From: Adineta vaga
Taxonomy: Eukaryota > Rotifera
DNA: 64,000 nucleotides
Assembly (NCBI GenBank): GCA_021613535.1
Contig: CP075492.1
Location: forward strand, 16,182,001-16,246,000
Direction of reading: 5' to 3'
Shown one piece after another: positions 29,877 through 39,455 of the stretch. The notes under the pieces are model-generated. The model did not search any database, had not been told where the DNA came from, and saw nothing but the letters and a program-made list of their open reading frames with translations. Every line of letters begins with the position of its first letter. Position 1 is the stretch's first letter. Made by a program: the position numbers and the translations under genes.

Positions 29877-32558
29877 ATGAGTGCGACAACATTGTCACCA
29901 TACGAACTACTCGGTGCAAAACCATCACCCAATGAGGATGGTCTACCATATCGTCTAGCATATCGTGATCGAATTCAAGAATTAAAAGAGGGTAAAATTT
30001 CCAATGATAGATTTCGACTTATATGTCGTGCTTATGAAACCTTATCTGTTTATAATAAACGTAAAAACTATGATGAAAACAAAGTATGGATATCTGATGT
30101 ACCTCTAGCAAAATATACACTTCAACAGTTAGCTGCTGAACCAGTTCTTGCCTCTCAATTGAAAAGCCGATTACAAAATGCTACACTTGCTGAAATCAAT
30201 CAACAAGATCCAAATTCAGGTCATACACCACTTTACTGTGCTGCACGTGCTGGAAATCTTGATGCTGTGATTTATTTAACAGAACAGGGTGCTGAACCAG
30301 ATCTTTTACAAAAATTAGGAAGTAGTGCTTTACATGTCAGTTGTTTTTATGGTCATCCAGAAATTGTTCGTTGTTTATTAGAATGTGGTGCTAACTATCA
30401 AAAACAAAACTCTTTTGGTAATCTTCCAGAACGAGAGTCGATGAATGGTCATGTTAAAAATACTCTTCGTAGTCTTAAAAACGATCCGTTTATTCAAGCA
30501 GGTGCTAATCAACTTGATTGGTTTAAAGAAAATATTCATCAAATTCCAAATCATATCGATGAACAATATTATAGACAACGTCAAACATTACTTCATTGTG
30601 CATGTAAAAAAGGTTTTCTAGATCTTGCTCGATGGTTAATTGAAGAATGTCAAGCTAGTCTTGATATTGTTGATATAAATTTAAATTCAGCGCTACATCT
30701 TGCCGCATATGGTAAACATCAATCAATTGTTGAATATCTTCTTCATCAAGGTGCAAATCCTCTTTTAATTAATAAATGGGGTATGACAGCTGAACAAGAA
30801 GGTATTCGACATGGAAAAATTATTTCAAACTCATTTCAAACAATGCGTAATCAAGATATGTTTCAAATGGCAGCAGATGGTATACATTGGTGGTTTGCAT
30901 ATTATTTTGATGATACTTCACTCGACATGACCAATAGTGATGGGACAAGTTTACTCTATATAGCATGCCGTTGTGGACAATTCTTAGTTGCGAAATGGTT
31001 GCTTGAACATGGAGCGAATGTTAATATACAGCTTGTAAGTAATTCAAAAAGTACACCGTTACATGGCGCTGCTTTTAATGGACATTTGGAAATAGTTGAA
31101 TTATTATTGAATTATGGTGCAGATGTAAATATTAAGAATAATTTTGGTGAAACAGTTTTCGATAACGCTCAAACGGATGAAATTAAACAATTTTTAAAAC
31201 AATATCATGAAAATTTATCAGAAAATAAAATATTGAGTGTTCATCTATTTGGAGATGGCCGTACGGATGGTTATGAACCTGTTGCGAAACTTCAGTTGCC
31301 TGTTGATGCAACACGGAATGATCTTCGAAAAGCAATGCCACAATTATTACGAAATAAATATAATAGTTTTTCCATTGCTCGTCGACCATTACATTTTGAA
31401 ACAGAGGATATGACTGTCATATCAGCATTCTGTCGAGCTAGATATGGAAAAACAAAATTTATTGAATTTCCACTTTGTATTACAGTTCATGAATCACCAA
31501 GATACATTCATAGTGGACACATTCTTAGTGATGAAGTTCTTGATTATAGTTCTCGTGAATTTTATGGAAAATTTAGCTCACAATGTCAAACGTCAACTAT
31601 TAATGTCGCTGGTCAATTGAATGAAAAACAAACATTTACATGTGGAAATCTATTGTTTACTTTTCCAGTTAATTGTACAAATAATAATATTTCAATTGAA
31701 ATTGAATATATTAATTCACCAAATTTTAATACATTTAAATTACCGGAATGTGTGTGTCTTTTTCGAACGAAATATCAAAGTAAAAAAGGAGGTCAATTGA
31801 ATGAAATGCCAAATGTTCAATGGAAAAATGGAGGAAATGTTCGTTTATATAATTGGATATCCTCTCAACCTTATTGGTTTACTGATAAAACAAAGCATAC
31901 ATATTTACCATATATTGATGGTATACATGCATTTATTTGTCATATTGATGTTATTCCATCACAATTAAGTCTTCCTCCAGATTTGTTTATTCAAGCTGCT
32001 GTTGCACAACCATTACATATTCGTGATGATCCTGTTTATTGTCGATGTCTTAAAATTCGTGAACACAATAAGAATACTTTTCCTCATATTGCTTATCATG
32101 GAACATCGATTGGTGTTATTCTTTCGATTCTTATGGATGGACTAGTTATGCCAAGTACTGTAGTGTCCAGTGGAGTACGTGTTTGTCCACCAAAGGGTCA
32201 CATTGCACGAGGACTTGAAGCTTTTGGTATTAAGGATTTTGCTAATGGAATATTTGTTAGTCCCAGTATACATTATTGTTCAGATCCAGTGTATGCAGTG
32301 ACATTCTCTGATGATGATCAACGTCTTATTGCTGTTTTAGAATGTAGTATTAAAAGAAATTTATTTGATAAATTTTCAAGTACAGTAAAAGATTATAAAC
32401 CTCATCCAACGGATGATCCCAATGGCCTTGAATGGCGTTTAACCAATCCTGCAGCTATCGAAATCATATCTGTGCTCTTCATTCCTCAAGTTAAATCGCG
32501 AATCGCAATAGCAAAATTGCGAGCAAATAAACTTGGTGTTAATCCTAATGATCTGTAA
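29877..32558 (+). CDS. J-like / ankyrin / ADP-ribosyltransferase-like fusion protein
   Basis: This is an uninterrupted 893-residue protein. Residues about 5-65 look like a J domain (YELLG start, RAYETLSVYNKRKNYDE end) but lack the HPD tripeptide needed to stimulate Hsp70. Residues about 113-450 contain ankyrin repeats such as GHTPLYCAARAGNLDAV, SALHLAAYGKHQSIVEYLL and TPLHGAAFNGHLEIVELLL. A central beta-rich region of about 270 residues has no family I recognise. From about residue 738 a PARP/ART-like domain appears: AYHGTSIGVILSILMDGL carries the His-Gly-Thr signature, and GIFVSPSIHYCSDPVYAVTF matches the second NAD-binding strand with its Tyr. The catalytic Glu position is not certain. ART enzymes attach ADP-ribose from NAD+ to targets; ankyrins would choose the partner. 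The gene is intronless, which is unusual for 2.7 kb here. No signal peptide is present, so a cytosolic location is expected. Confidence 0.75.
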   Translation: MSATTLSPYELLGAKPSPNEDGLPYRLAYRDRIQELKEGKISNDRFRLICRAYETLSVYNKRKNYDENKVWISDVPLAKYTLQQLAAEPVLASQLKSRLQNATLAEINQQDPNSGHTPLYCAARAGNLDAVIYLTEQGAEPDLLQKLGSSALHVSCFYGHPEIVRCLLECGANYQKQNSFGNLPERESMNGHVKNTLRSLKNDPFIQAGANQLDWFKENIHQIPNHIDEQYYRQRQTLLHCACKKGFLDLARWLIEECQASLDIVDINLNSALHLAAYGKHQSIVEYLLHQGANPLLINKWGMTAEQEGIRHGKIISNSFQTMRNQDMFQMAADGIHWWFAYYFDDTSLDMTNSDGTSLLYIACRCGQFLVAKWLLEHGANVNIQLVSNSKSTPLHGAAFNGHLEIVELLLNYGADVNIKNNFGETVFDNAQTDEIKQFLKQYHENLSENKILSVHLFGDGRTDGYEPVAKLQLPVDATRNDLRKAMPQLLRNKYNSFSIARRPLHFETEDMTVISAFCRARYGKTKFIEFPLCITVHESPRYIHSGHILSDEVLDYSSREFYGKFSSQCQTSTINVAGQLNEKQTFTCGNLLFTFPVNCTNNNISIEIEYINSPNFNTFKLPECVCLFRTKYQSKKGGQLNEMPNVQWKNGGNVRLYNWISSQPYWFTDKTKHTYLPYIDGIHAFICHIDVIPSQLSLPPDLFIQAAVAQPLHIRDDPVYCRCLKIREHNKNTFPHIAYHGTSIGVILSILMDGLVMPSTVVSSGVRVCPPKGHIARGLEAFGIKDFANGIFVSPSIHYCSDPVYAVTFSDDDQRLIAVLECSIKRNLFDKFSSTVKDYKPHPTDDPNGLEWRLTNPAAIEIISVLFIPQVKSRIAIAKLRANKLGVNPNDL

Positions 32559-32741
32559 GAACTTGTTAACGGATTTAGTTTACGAAGAATTGTTAAAAAA
32601 ATTTTTTTCTTCTTTAAATTTAATGGATTGTGATATTATCCTCGACTTTTCAAAGAAAGAAGTAATAAAAGAAAACTGGAAAAGTACACTAATAATTTTA
32701 GAAAAAGAAGTATGACATGAGGAATATATCTGAGAGAATCT
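32559..32741. other. Short 3' flank of the fusion gene
   Basis: This is AT-rich 3' flanking sequence of the fusion gene up to the foldback repeat. Open frames here are short and belong to no recognisable protein. Confidence 0.3.
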
Positions 32742-33103
32742 ATGTGAAGCTAGCACAACGGAGCTAGCACGACGAAACACAGATATAGCTAAAAAAAATT
32801 TTATAAAGTAAATCCCATCCATAAAAACGAGTCCATTTGACTCAGAATTCAATTCTGCATCGAATGGTGCTACTTTTATTCACGGGACAAGCTTTGAGAA
32901 ATCTTATCTAGGTTTTTTCTCGTACATAGGAGGTAAATAAAGATGTACACAACATTTTTTTTAAAGCTTGTCCCGTGAATAAAAGTAGCACCATTCGATG
33001 CAGAATTGAATTCTGAGTCGAATGGACTCGTTTTTATGAACGGGACTTACTTTATAAACATTTTTTTAGCTATATCTGTGTTTCGTCGTGCTAGCTTCAC
33101 ATC
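32742..33103. repeat. Foldback inverted repeat, 133-bp arms, 67-bp loop
   Basis: The core arms are 32763-32895 and 32963-33095. Read on opposite strands they are nearly identical; I see about a dozen differences. Outside them the similarity continues through ATGTGAAGCTAGCAC on both sides, except that the left arm carries a roughly 14-bp duplicated GAGCTAGCACGACG-like insertion. The arms include the strings CGTCGTGCTAGC and CACGGGACAAGC. No open frame lies in the 67-bp loop. This is the form of a foldback/MITE-like non-autonomous element, or a hairpin able to yield double-stranded RNA if transcribed. No clear target-site duplication was found. Confidence 0.8.
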
Positions 33104-35065
33104 GATAAGTCTATCTAATTAAAAATTCTATTTCAATATTTTCTTGGAGTTTATATTACCATAAACAAATTCGACTATTACATCAATTATCAAAACGTAA
33201 TTTTTTTTTATTTTCTCGTGGTCTTTGCAATGAACCGCTGAAAGTTCAAGTTATCAAGGATTCATTTCTGCTGTAATCGCTTTTAAAAAAAATAATTTTA
33301 TTTCTATAGAAGGTGAATGTCGATTCATGCATCGATTCAGCACTTGTCAATATTGTTTGAAGCACATAATCTTAGACAGATAGATGATTTAAATAAATGT
33401 CTTATATGATAACTCTAATGTTATTGAAGAACTATTTTCGACAGAAACTATCATTATAGATGTGTTCGTCAGTTAAATAGAAGAATAATTCATTTTTTTT
33501 TATTTCTCACTTCTCTTAAACTGATAATATCGATTTTCTTTGTTTAGATAGTAAATGACTGATCTTCTGTTTATCAGTACACACTTTTCTGTTTTACATA
33601 ATGATTATGTCTTGGAAAAAGAAAACACGGTAAATAAAAGTTTTTTTTCAATGAAAATTTCATTTTAAGTTTTAATAGATTCAGTTATAGAAAACTGATT
33701 GTAAGCAAGTGAAAACAAATGTTGTAAATTACACGAACAACGTTAAATCTTTGAAAGTATCAATACATCAAGGTATAGATGAAATCTTTATCGATTTCAC
33801 CGTACCCAGGTCGAAAAATCCGAGCCGGATCCGGCCGAAACCAGAAGATTTCGACAGTTTCATGGAAGCAGGATTCCGAACAGAAATTTTCGGATTTTTT
33901 CCGGTGAACTCCAATCAATTTCCTGTGCTTTCCTGCCGGAACCGGCCCGTATTGTTTGACCTGGGCATTGATCAATCTTCGTATGAAACTCGTAAGAAAA
34001 ACTTTCTTTTATTAACATATCGATTAAAGTCTTCTTTAGTTTCACCATTGAACATATACATTCCTGGTGAACAAGATGAAATAAAGCAAGTTTAACTTTT
34101 GTAGACCTTAATTAAAAAAAATATTTATTTATTTTAGTAAAGTTGACTGAATTCACCAAATTTTAAATTCGATCAACATGAAAAAAGTAATTAATTTTTT
34201 TCTTTGCTATATTTGAAAAGTATTAGTTTCTGTTGCGTTTAAGAAAGATTTTTTGTATTGAATAGAAAGAGAAAGAATTTTGTATGCTGTTTAAAAAAAG
34301 GTTCCGTTCTGTTTTATCAGTTAGTTAAGAAGAGAAATTTTGTCATAGAGAATATAATTATAAGTTTTTTTCCACACTTCGAGTTACATAACTGATATAT
34401 GAAAACAATTTTACCGTTTTTCTCATTTTTAAGGAATTATTGAAATAAATATGGAAATCAGATAGTTGATTTATAGAAAACAATATTCTTAATTATTACT
34501 GAATAAAAACAAATTTCATAATTAAAATTATCATAAGAAACCAATAAACTATCCTCTATGGAAAATTAGTGTGTTTCCCTAACGATTGGTCGTGCCGTTA
34601 CATAAATAAATACAGAAACTTCTAGTATGATCGAAAAATTTTATTTACTGGAAAAAGTATAATTTTAACTCTCTGCTTTCATTGATTATTACTCAAACAA
34701 ACGAGATAGAGAGATTCGAAGTAACTTTTATTTAAAATATTATACGTAATAAAAAAACTTTGAAAAAAAAGAATTTTTCGTCTAATCTTTCCAGTATAAA
34801 TAAGTTCATATGAACAATATCGATTTCAATCTCACATGTCGATTGTTGTTTGATCGAAAATAATGGATTTGAATTTGGAATTATTATTTTCATAATCGAC
34901 ATATTTTAATATAAATCTTTTCAATTGAGGAACATTTTCTAAAATTAATTTTTCCCTAAGATAACTATTGAGATATATACATTTCCTTAGTTTACCATGA
35001 TGACATGTACTTCTATTTCAAACTAGATTACAAGCATACATATCTATGGATACTCAACAAGATTG
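33104..35065. other. Intergenic with a GC-richer CCGG-rich island at 33805-33965
   Basis: Nearly 2 kb without a convincing gene. At about 33805-33965 base composition changes abruptly: the segment is rich in CCGG, GGATCC and GGCCGAAACC strings, inside otherwise strongly AT-rich DNA. A 128-codon open frame (33709-34095) crosses it but its protein is not like any family I know and its flanks are low in coding character. I read the island as an inserted repeat or transposon fragment. The rest is unique AT-rich sequence. Confidence 0.4.
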
Positions 35066-36763
35066 TTATTTTATTTGAAAGAAAATGAAAATAGTGTCAT
35101 TTGTACGTGTAATTTTATAATTCAAAAGAAAATTTTGTATTTTATTCATCATTTGATCATCAGCTATTGGAATAGTTATGGCTAATAAATGAAGATTGGA
35201 TCCTTCTTCACTGTTGATTTTTGTAAAAATAACTTGTAAAAATACTTCAATATCAATATCACTTTTTAAACCAATTTGAAGAGATTTTAATCGAGGAAAT
35301 AAATCCAAAAGAAACAGAACATCATCAAATGTATTCATTTGTTCAAGATAAACTTTTGTTATTAGATTATAAGTTGCTGTATCAGTAAATTTGTCGTATA
35401 CATCATCATCTAAATATGTAATTGTTGGTAATGTTATCGATGACATTTTTAATGAATCAAGATAAGGTAAATGAAAAAAAATTTCACCAAGAATACCAAT
35501 AAAAAATGGTTTTGTAATTTCTAAATGATAAATAGTTGCTACATTTGTAATCCATTCAATATCTTCAATAAAATATTTTAAATATTTATCATCAGGAATA
35601 CGTTGAATACTAAGTAAAGTTGATCTTTTGATATTAAACTTCTCGTTACCAGCAATGAATTCGTACCATCGTTTTCTAAATAAAAGAATAAGAAAGTTTG
35701 AGGGAAATTCTATAGAAAAATAAAACATATACTTGTATGATTTCATTTTAATAGAAATACAATGTTCGTCACGCACAATTTCTACAGATAATCGTCGATT
35801 GATCCAAAATGGAGAAATAAATTCATCAGAAATACAACCATTAAATATCGATTCTTCTTCATCCCTTAACACTGCATTGTAATTAAATTGAAATTTTTCT
35901 AATTGAGGAAAATGTTCTTCGATTAAATTTTGCCACATATTAAAATCCAAATAATCTATATCGATTTTCCATAAAATAAATTTGAAAGTTTTAAGAGTTG
36001 ATGGTAATTTACGTAAAAAAATATCCATTTCATCAAAACTTAAATCAGTAATAATTATTGATATATTCGTTAATTTTGATAATTCAGTTGATGTTATCAA
36101 TTCAACTGTTGGATCATATTCAATATCATGCGAGAATTGTAAACGATAAAGTTTAGGCATATAAGATATTATAGCTGCAAGTTCTTTAAATGTAACACTA
36201 TGATCAATATCGAGACATTCAATTGAGCTCATTTGTTGATTGTTAGTTGCATATGATAATGGAAATGAATTCTTAAATCCATTTGACATTATTGTAAGAT
36301 ATTTCAATTTTGATAAAGAAAAAATTAATAAATAAATTTGAGATAGATCTAATGATTGATCATATGAGTCAATCTTTAATGAAGTAAGATTTGGGAGATG
36401 AATACAATCTTTTAAAAGAATAGAAAGTGTTTCTGATTTAACACTGTCAAGAGAAATTGAACGAAGTTGATGGAATGATGATTTAATATCAAATAAAGGA
36501 AAAAATTTATTAATTTGTAATTCTGATGATAATTTTAATGAATATATTTGATTTGAATTGAGATATTTCATATATTGATATTTAGCCATAAATAAATCAT
36601 CAGTTTGAAAATGAAATTTAATTTTATATAAAAGTAACGACGAATTTAAAAGTCGTTGAAAACGAGAATTAAGATTTGAAAATGATTGATATAAATCACA
36701 ACCATCAAAATAATCAAATATTTCATAAAAAATTTCATTTGATAAATTCTCCATACTATACAA
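35066..36763 (-). CDS. F-box protein with leucine-rich-repeat-like C-terminal region
   Basis: This intronless 565-residue protein begins with an F-box (ENLSNEIFYEIFDYFDGCDLYQSFSNLNSRFQRLL, residues 5-40), which would bind Skp1 in an SCF ubiquitin ligase. The remaining 500 residues contain irregular LRR-like strands, such as LPNLTSLKIDSY, LSKLKYLTIMSN, and LPYLDSLKMSSITL, that would choose the target. This kind of F-box protein with degenerate LRRs is strongly expanded in bdelloids. Met4 is an alternative start. Three other F-box loci in this window (38971, 48591, 55550) and one remnant (59730) share the layout. No frame lesions were found. Confidence 0.75.
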   Translation of the reverse strand: MYSMENLSNEIFYEIFDYFDGCDLYQSFSNLNSRFQRLLNSSLLLYKIKFHFQTDDLFMAKYQYMKYLNSNQIYSLKLSSELQINKFFPLFDIKSSFHQLRSISLDSVKSETLSILLKDCIHLPNLTSLKIDSYDQSLDLSQIYLLIFSLSKLKYLTIMSNGFKNSFPLSYATNNQQMSSIECLDIDHSVTFKELAAIISYMPKLYRLQFSHDIEYDPTVELITSTELSKLTNISIIITDLSFDEMDIFLRKLPSTLKTFKFILWKIDIDYLDFNMWQNLIEEHFPQLEKFQFNYNAVLRDEEESIFNGCISDEFISPFWINRRLSVEIVRDEHCISIKMKSYKYMFYFSIEFPSNFLILLFRKRWYEFIAGNEKFNIKRSTLLSIQRIPDDKYLKYFIEDIEWITNVATIYHLEITKPFFIGILGEIFFHLPYLDSLKMSSITLPTITYLDDDVYDKFTDTATYNLITKVYLEQMNTFDDVLFLLDLFPRLKSLQIGLKSDIDIEVFLQVIFTKINSEEGSNLHLLAITIPIADDQMMNKIQNFLLNYKITRTNDTIFIFFQIK

Positions 36764-36913
36764 TTCGAATATTTGGTGAAATGAACTATAGAAGAAAAGA
36801 AAATCATTTTGTCTTTGTTTAACGAAATCAAATAGATATATTTATAATCATTTCATTTTTCTTTACTTCGTATAGTGGCGCCATCAGAATAACTAACATA
36901 TGATTTGTATTAT

Positions 36914-37290
36914 CTATTTTATTTCAAGTTCATATAGTATACGATCTGTTCCAAGAGCATGTAAAGTAAAACTATATATCTTCTTTGATTTAATGTAAAA
37001 ATATGAATTAAATTTGAAGAGAAATTTTGAACTTGAATACTTTTTTTCTAATAATTCTTTTATATTTGTTGTACTATTTGAAACTAAATTTCTATTTGAT
37101 TCAAATTGTTTGGAAAGAACCTTATGAAGTCGTTTTGTATTGTCAATTTCAAGAATATCAATATCAGAAGAATTCAGTTTGAGATTGTTTTCTAATGCAT
37201 AAACCATTAAACGATTCATATGATTAACAGATAAATGTCCACTAGTAAGACAATCAATTCAATTTTCTTCGATTCCAGATTCATTTAAGT
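36914..37290 (-). pseudogene. Decayed copy of the membrane coiled-coil gene
   Basis: Read on the minus strand, this piece matches the coiled-coil gene at 4757-6010: HLSVNHMNRLMVYALENNLKL here corresponds to YLSVNHMNRMIIFASESNIEL there. The shared ESNRNL segment also appears further on. A Trp codon in the original EEDWID context is TGA here (near 37273), and a large internal part is missing, so the frame from 37219 is only a 101-codon stub. It lies downstream of a GTPase fragment in the same relative order as the intact trio. The copy is non-functional and shows that the two genes moved or duplicated together. Confidence 0.7.
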
Positions 37291-37406
37291 TTGATAACTG
37301 CTGTTAAGTAAAAATATTCAAAACGATTTTTGAGTATTTATTAAGATAATTACACTAATAGATTAACATTAGTTAAATATGGCTTGAAAATAATTTAAAA
37401 AAAAAC

Positions 37407-37646
37407 TTATAATATCTCACAGCAAATTCTCTCTGGCTCACGTTGATTATATGGTAAAGGAATTGGTTGTAGTAGTGAAGGTTGTGATTGTGGTTCAATA
37501 ATAAACAATTTTGTTGCATTTTGAATAGGTTTAGTAATATCTTCTCGATATTCACAAACCGTTTGAAATTGATCTTCTAATGTTCTTCGTTGAGCTTTAT
37601 TCCAATTGTCACGATTCAATGCACTACTAAAATTTTTGATACACAT
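37407..37646 (-). pseudogene. Truncated GIMAP-like GTPase copy, mosaic of A and B
   Basis: This fragment of 79 codons corresponds to the last quarter of the GTPases at 2647-4547; the P-loop, G3 and G4 are absent. Its first part follows GTPase A closely (SALNRDNWNKAQR, LEDQF), whereas its end follows GTPase B (EPERICCEIL against DPERICCELL), including a CaaX-type CEIL. It is therefore a mosaic of the two paralogues, or descends from a form older than their split. The sequence upstream of 37646 is unrelated, so the 5' part was lost. The decayed coiled-coil copy follows 117 bp further on. Confidence 0.75.
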
Positions 37647-37956
37647 ACAACTTTGTAAGTTCTATGTTTGAAAGCAATGGGAAGAATTTTCGAAACTAAA
37701 TTCGACAAAAATTATAATCAAGAAAGCATGTCGATTTCAAACAGATTTGTTCTCTTGCAAGAATAAATTGTTTCGCTTTGTCTGACTATAATTCACTGAT
37801 CGATCGAATAGAAAGGTGAAAATACAAAAGGTTGTTTCCATAAAATTTGACCAAAATGTAATCATGGTCAATCGCATAGCAAAGCGGGAGGTGGGAGGAC
37901 ACTTGCCCATGATAATTTAATTCTTTCATAAGTTTATATCTATTTTTGAGCAGTCA

Positions 37957-38757
37957 TCCTATTCCGAAAAGTTACACATTCTGGAATTGCTTGACCCACC
38001 AAAATGACTATCATCCAATTCCGGAATTCCTTGATCTGTTGACATATAGGAAGGATTTACATGAAGATGGATATGCAGTCCTAGCATTGCATCTATATAC
38101 AGTATATCTATATGATCAAGCATTGGTAGCCATGAGAAATAAAAGCGGAATTCCGGAACTCGTGCACATCTGGAATTTCAGTAATATGCAATGATCAGGA
38201 ATTTCTGTTTATTCATGACAATATCTTCATAACTATATTTGTCAATGTTTAGCTGCGGGATAGAAGTACGTAGATACTCTAAAAGATAATACTGCTTCAT
38301 AAGATAGTGTTTGCGTGACATCAGTAACCGTTTGAGGTTTCTGTGTGTTATAGATTGTTTTAAGTACGGGTGTGTGGAACGCTAGCTCGACGCAGCAGCA
38401 CAGTAGTGAGGGTGTGTGAAAGGCTCGGTCGGTGTGACAGCACAATAGTGACGGTGTCCGAAAAACGCCTAATTAAAACGACCGGCTGGAGAAATCAACA
38501 CATCCAACAAATTCAAAGAAAAGGTGCACGGTCACGAACTCGAAAGTGCGAACCGCATTTCATAAATAAATCAGGATCATCTCTTCCTGAGTTCACATAT
38601 CCAATCACTTCCGGATTAGGCAAAAATAGACAGGAAATGCAGGAATTCCTGCTAAATCCTAGCTGTTCCATATGTGCAGGAATTCCGCTGGGGAATTCAA
38701 TGATTGGCATTTTAGTGGGTAAATCAATTCCGGAATGTGTAACTTTCCGGAATAGGA
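37957..38757. mobile_element. Non-autonomous DNA transposon with 66-bp terminal inverted repeats
   Basis: The first 66 bases (37957-38022) and the reverse complement of the last 66 (38692-38757) align without gaps at 57 of 66 positions, starting TCCTATTCCG. The element is 801 bp long and encodes no transposase. Inside, a subterminal CCGGAATTCC string recurs, and a roughly 43-bp tandem repeat lies at 38367-38458. The open frames at 38370-38788 on both strands are by-products of the repeats. No convincing target-site duplication is visible. The element sits just beyond the truncated GTPase copy, in a region of rearrangement. Confidence 0.7.
38367..38458. repeat. Degenerate two-unit tandem repeat inside the transposon
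   Basis: Two successive units of about 43 bp begin GGGTGTGTGGAACGCT and GGGTGTGTGAAAGGCTC and both end with CAGCACARTAGTGA. G/T-rich starts resemble the telomere-like GTGTGGG strings elsewhere in the window. They lie within the 801-bp element. Confidence 0.5.
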
Positions 38758-38970
38758 AGTATTCTTGAACAACAAGAATACAACTCAATCATACGTAAAA
38801 AAACTTACCTCTTTTTCTTCTTATTTTTCAAACTTGTGTGATGAAGGAAAAAGAAAACAAATATTGACCCACTGTGATTAAACGTCATTGTAAGAAAAGT
38901 GAAATAAAATGAAATACATTTGATTCTAGCTAAACGTTTCAAAAGATTTCTTTTTTCATAAGAAATACAA

Positions 38971-39455
38971 TGATAACACTTGAAAATGTACCTAATGAAT
39001 TAATTACTCATATATTTGACTATCTTCGTTCAATTGATTTATTTCAAATATTCTATGGTTTAAATATTCGTATTAATGAAATTATATATCTTTATTCACT
39101 ATCCGTTGATTCAAAATTGCCTTTGAAAAGTTCATTTTTTCAATTATAAAGTTCGTCTATTCGTCGAGTGAATTTAATAAAAATCATCCACTCATCTATA
39201 TTCGATCAGACATCATTAACTAATTCACTAATCGACTGACAATGTCAAGTTCTTTCGATCAATATTAGAAAAAAGATTGATATTATTTATCTTATTAATA
39301 AGATGATAAATTTCAGAATATTAATTTGCTTACGAGAGCATTTCATCAAACCAACATTAGTAGATGAAGATACTTTTTATCAATGGTTCAAAGATTATTT
39401 CCCATCATCGATCTCAATCAACATCAATTCATCGTATATTTATTTATGGAAATAA
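38971..39455 (+). pseudogene. F-box/LRR remnant, donor side of the segmental duplication
   Basis: The ATG at 38971 starts a clear F-box (LENVPNELITHIFDYLRSIDLFQIF). The frame ends at a TAA near 39148 after KSSFFQL, and the LRR part is almost wholly deleted. The C-terminal exon survives: an open frame through LICLREHFIKP, DEDTFYQWFKDYFPSS and SSYIYLWK ends at TAA 39453-39455, as in other bdelloid F-box proteins. The 21.4-kb-spaced duplication starts inside this last open stretch at about 39357, and the frame reads smoothly across that point. The left copy therefore keeps the original context. Confidence 0.6.

Noticed and set aside
33709-34095. 128-codon open frame across the GC-rich island
   Set aside because: No family resemblance, abrupt composition change within it, and no regulatory or splice context.
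38370-38788. Open frames on both strands within 37957-38757, considered as a transposase
   Set aside because: They contain translated inverted-repeat sequence and no DDE-type or other catalytic motif.
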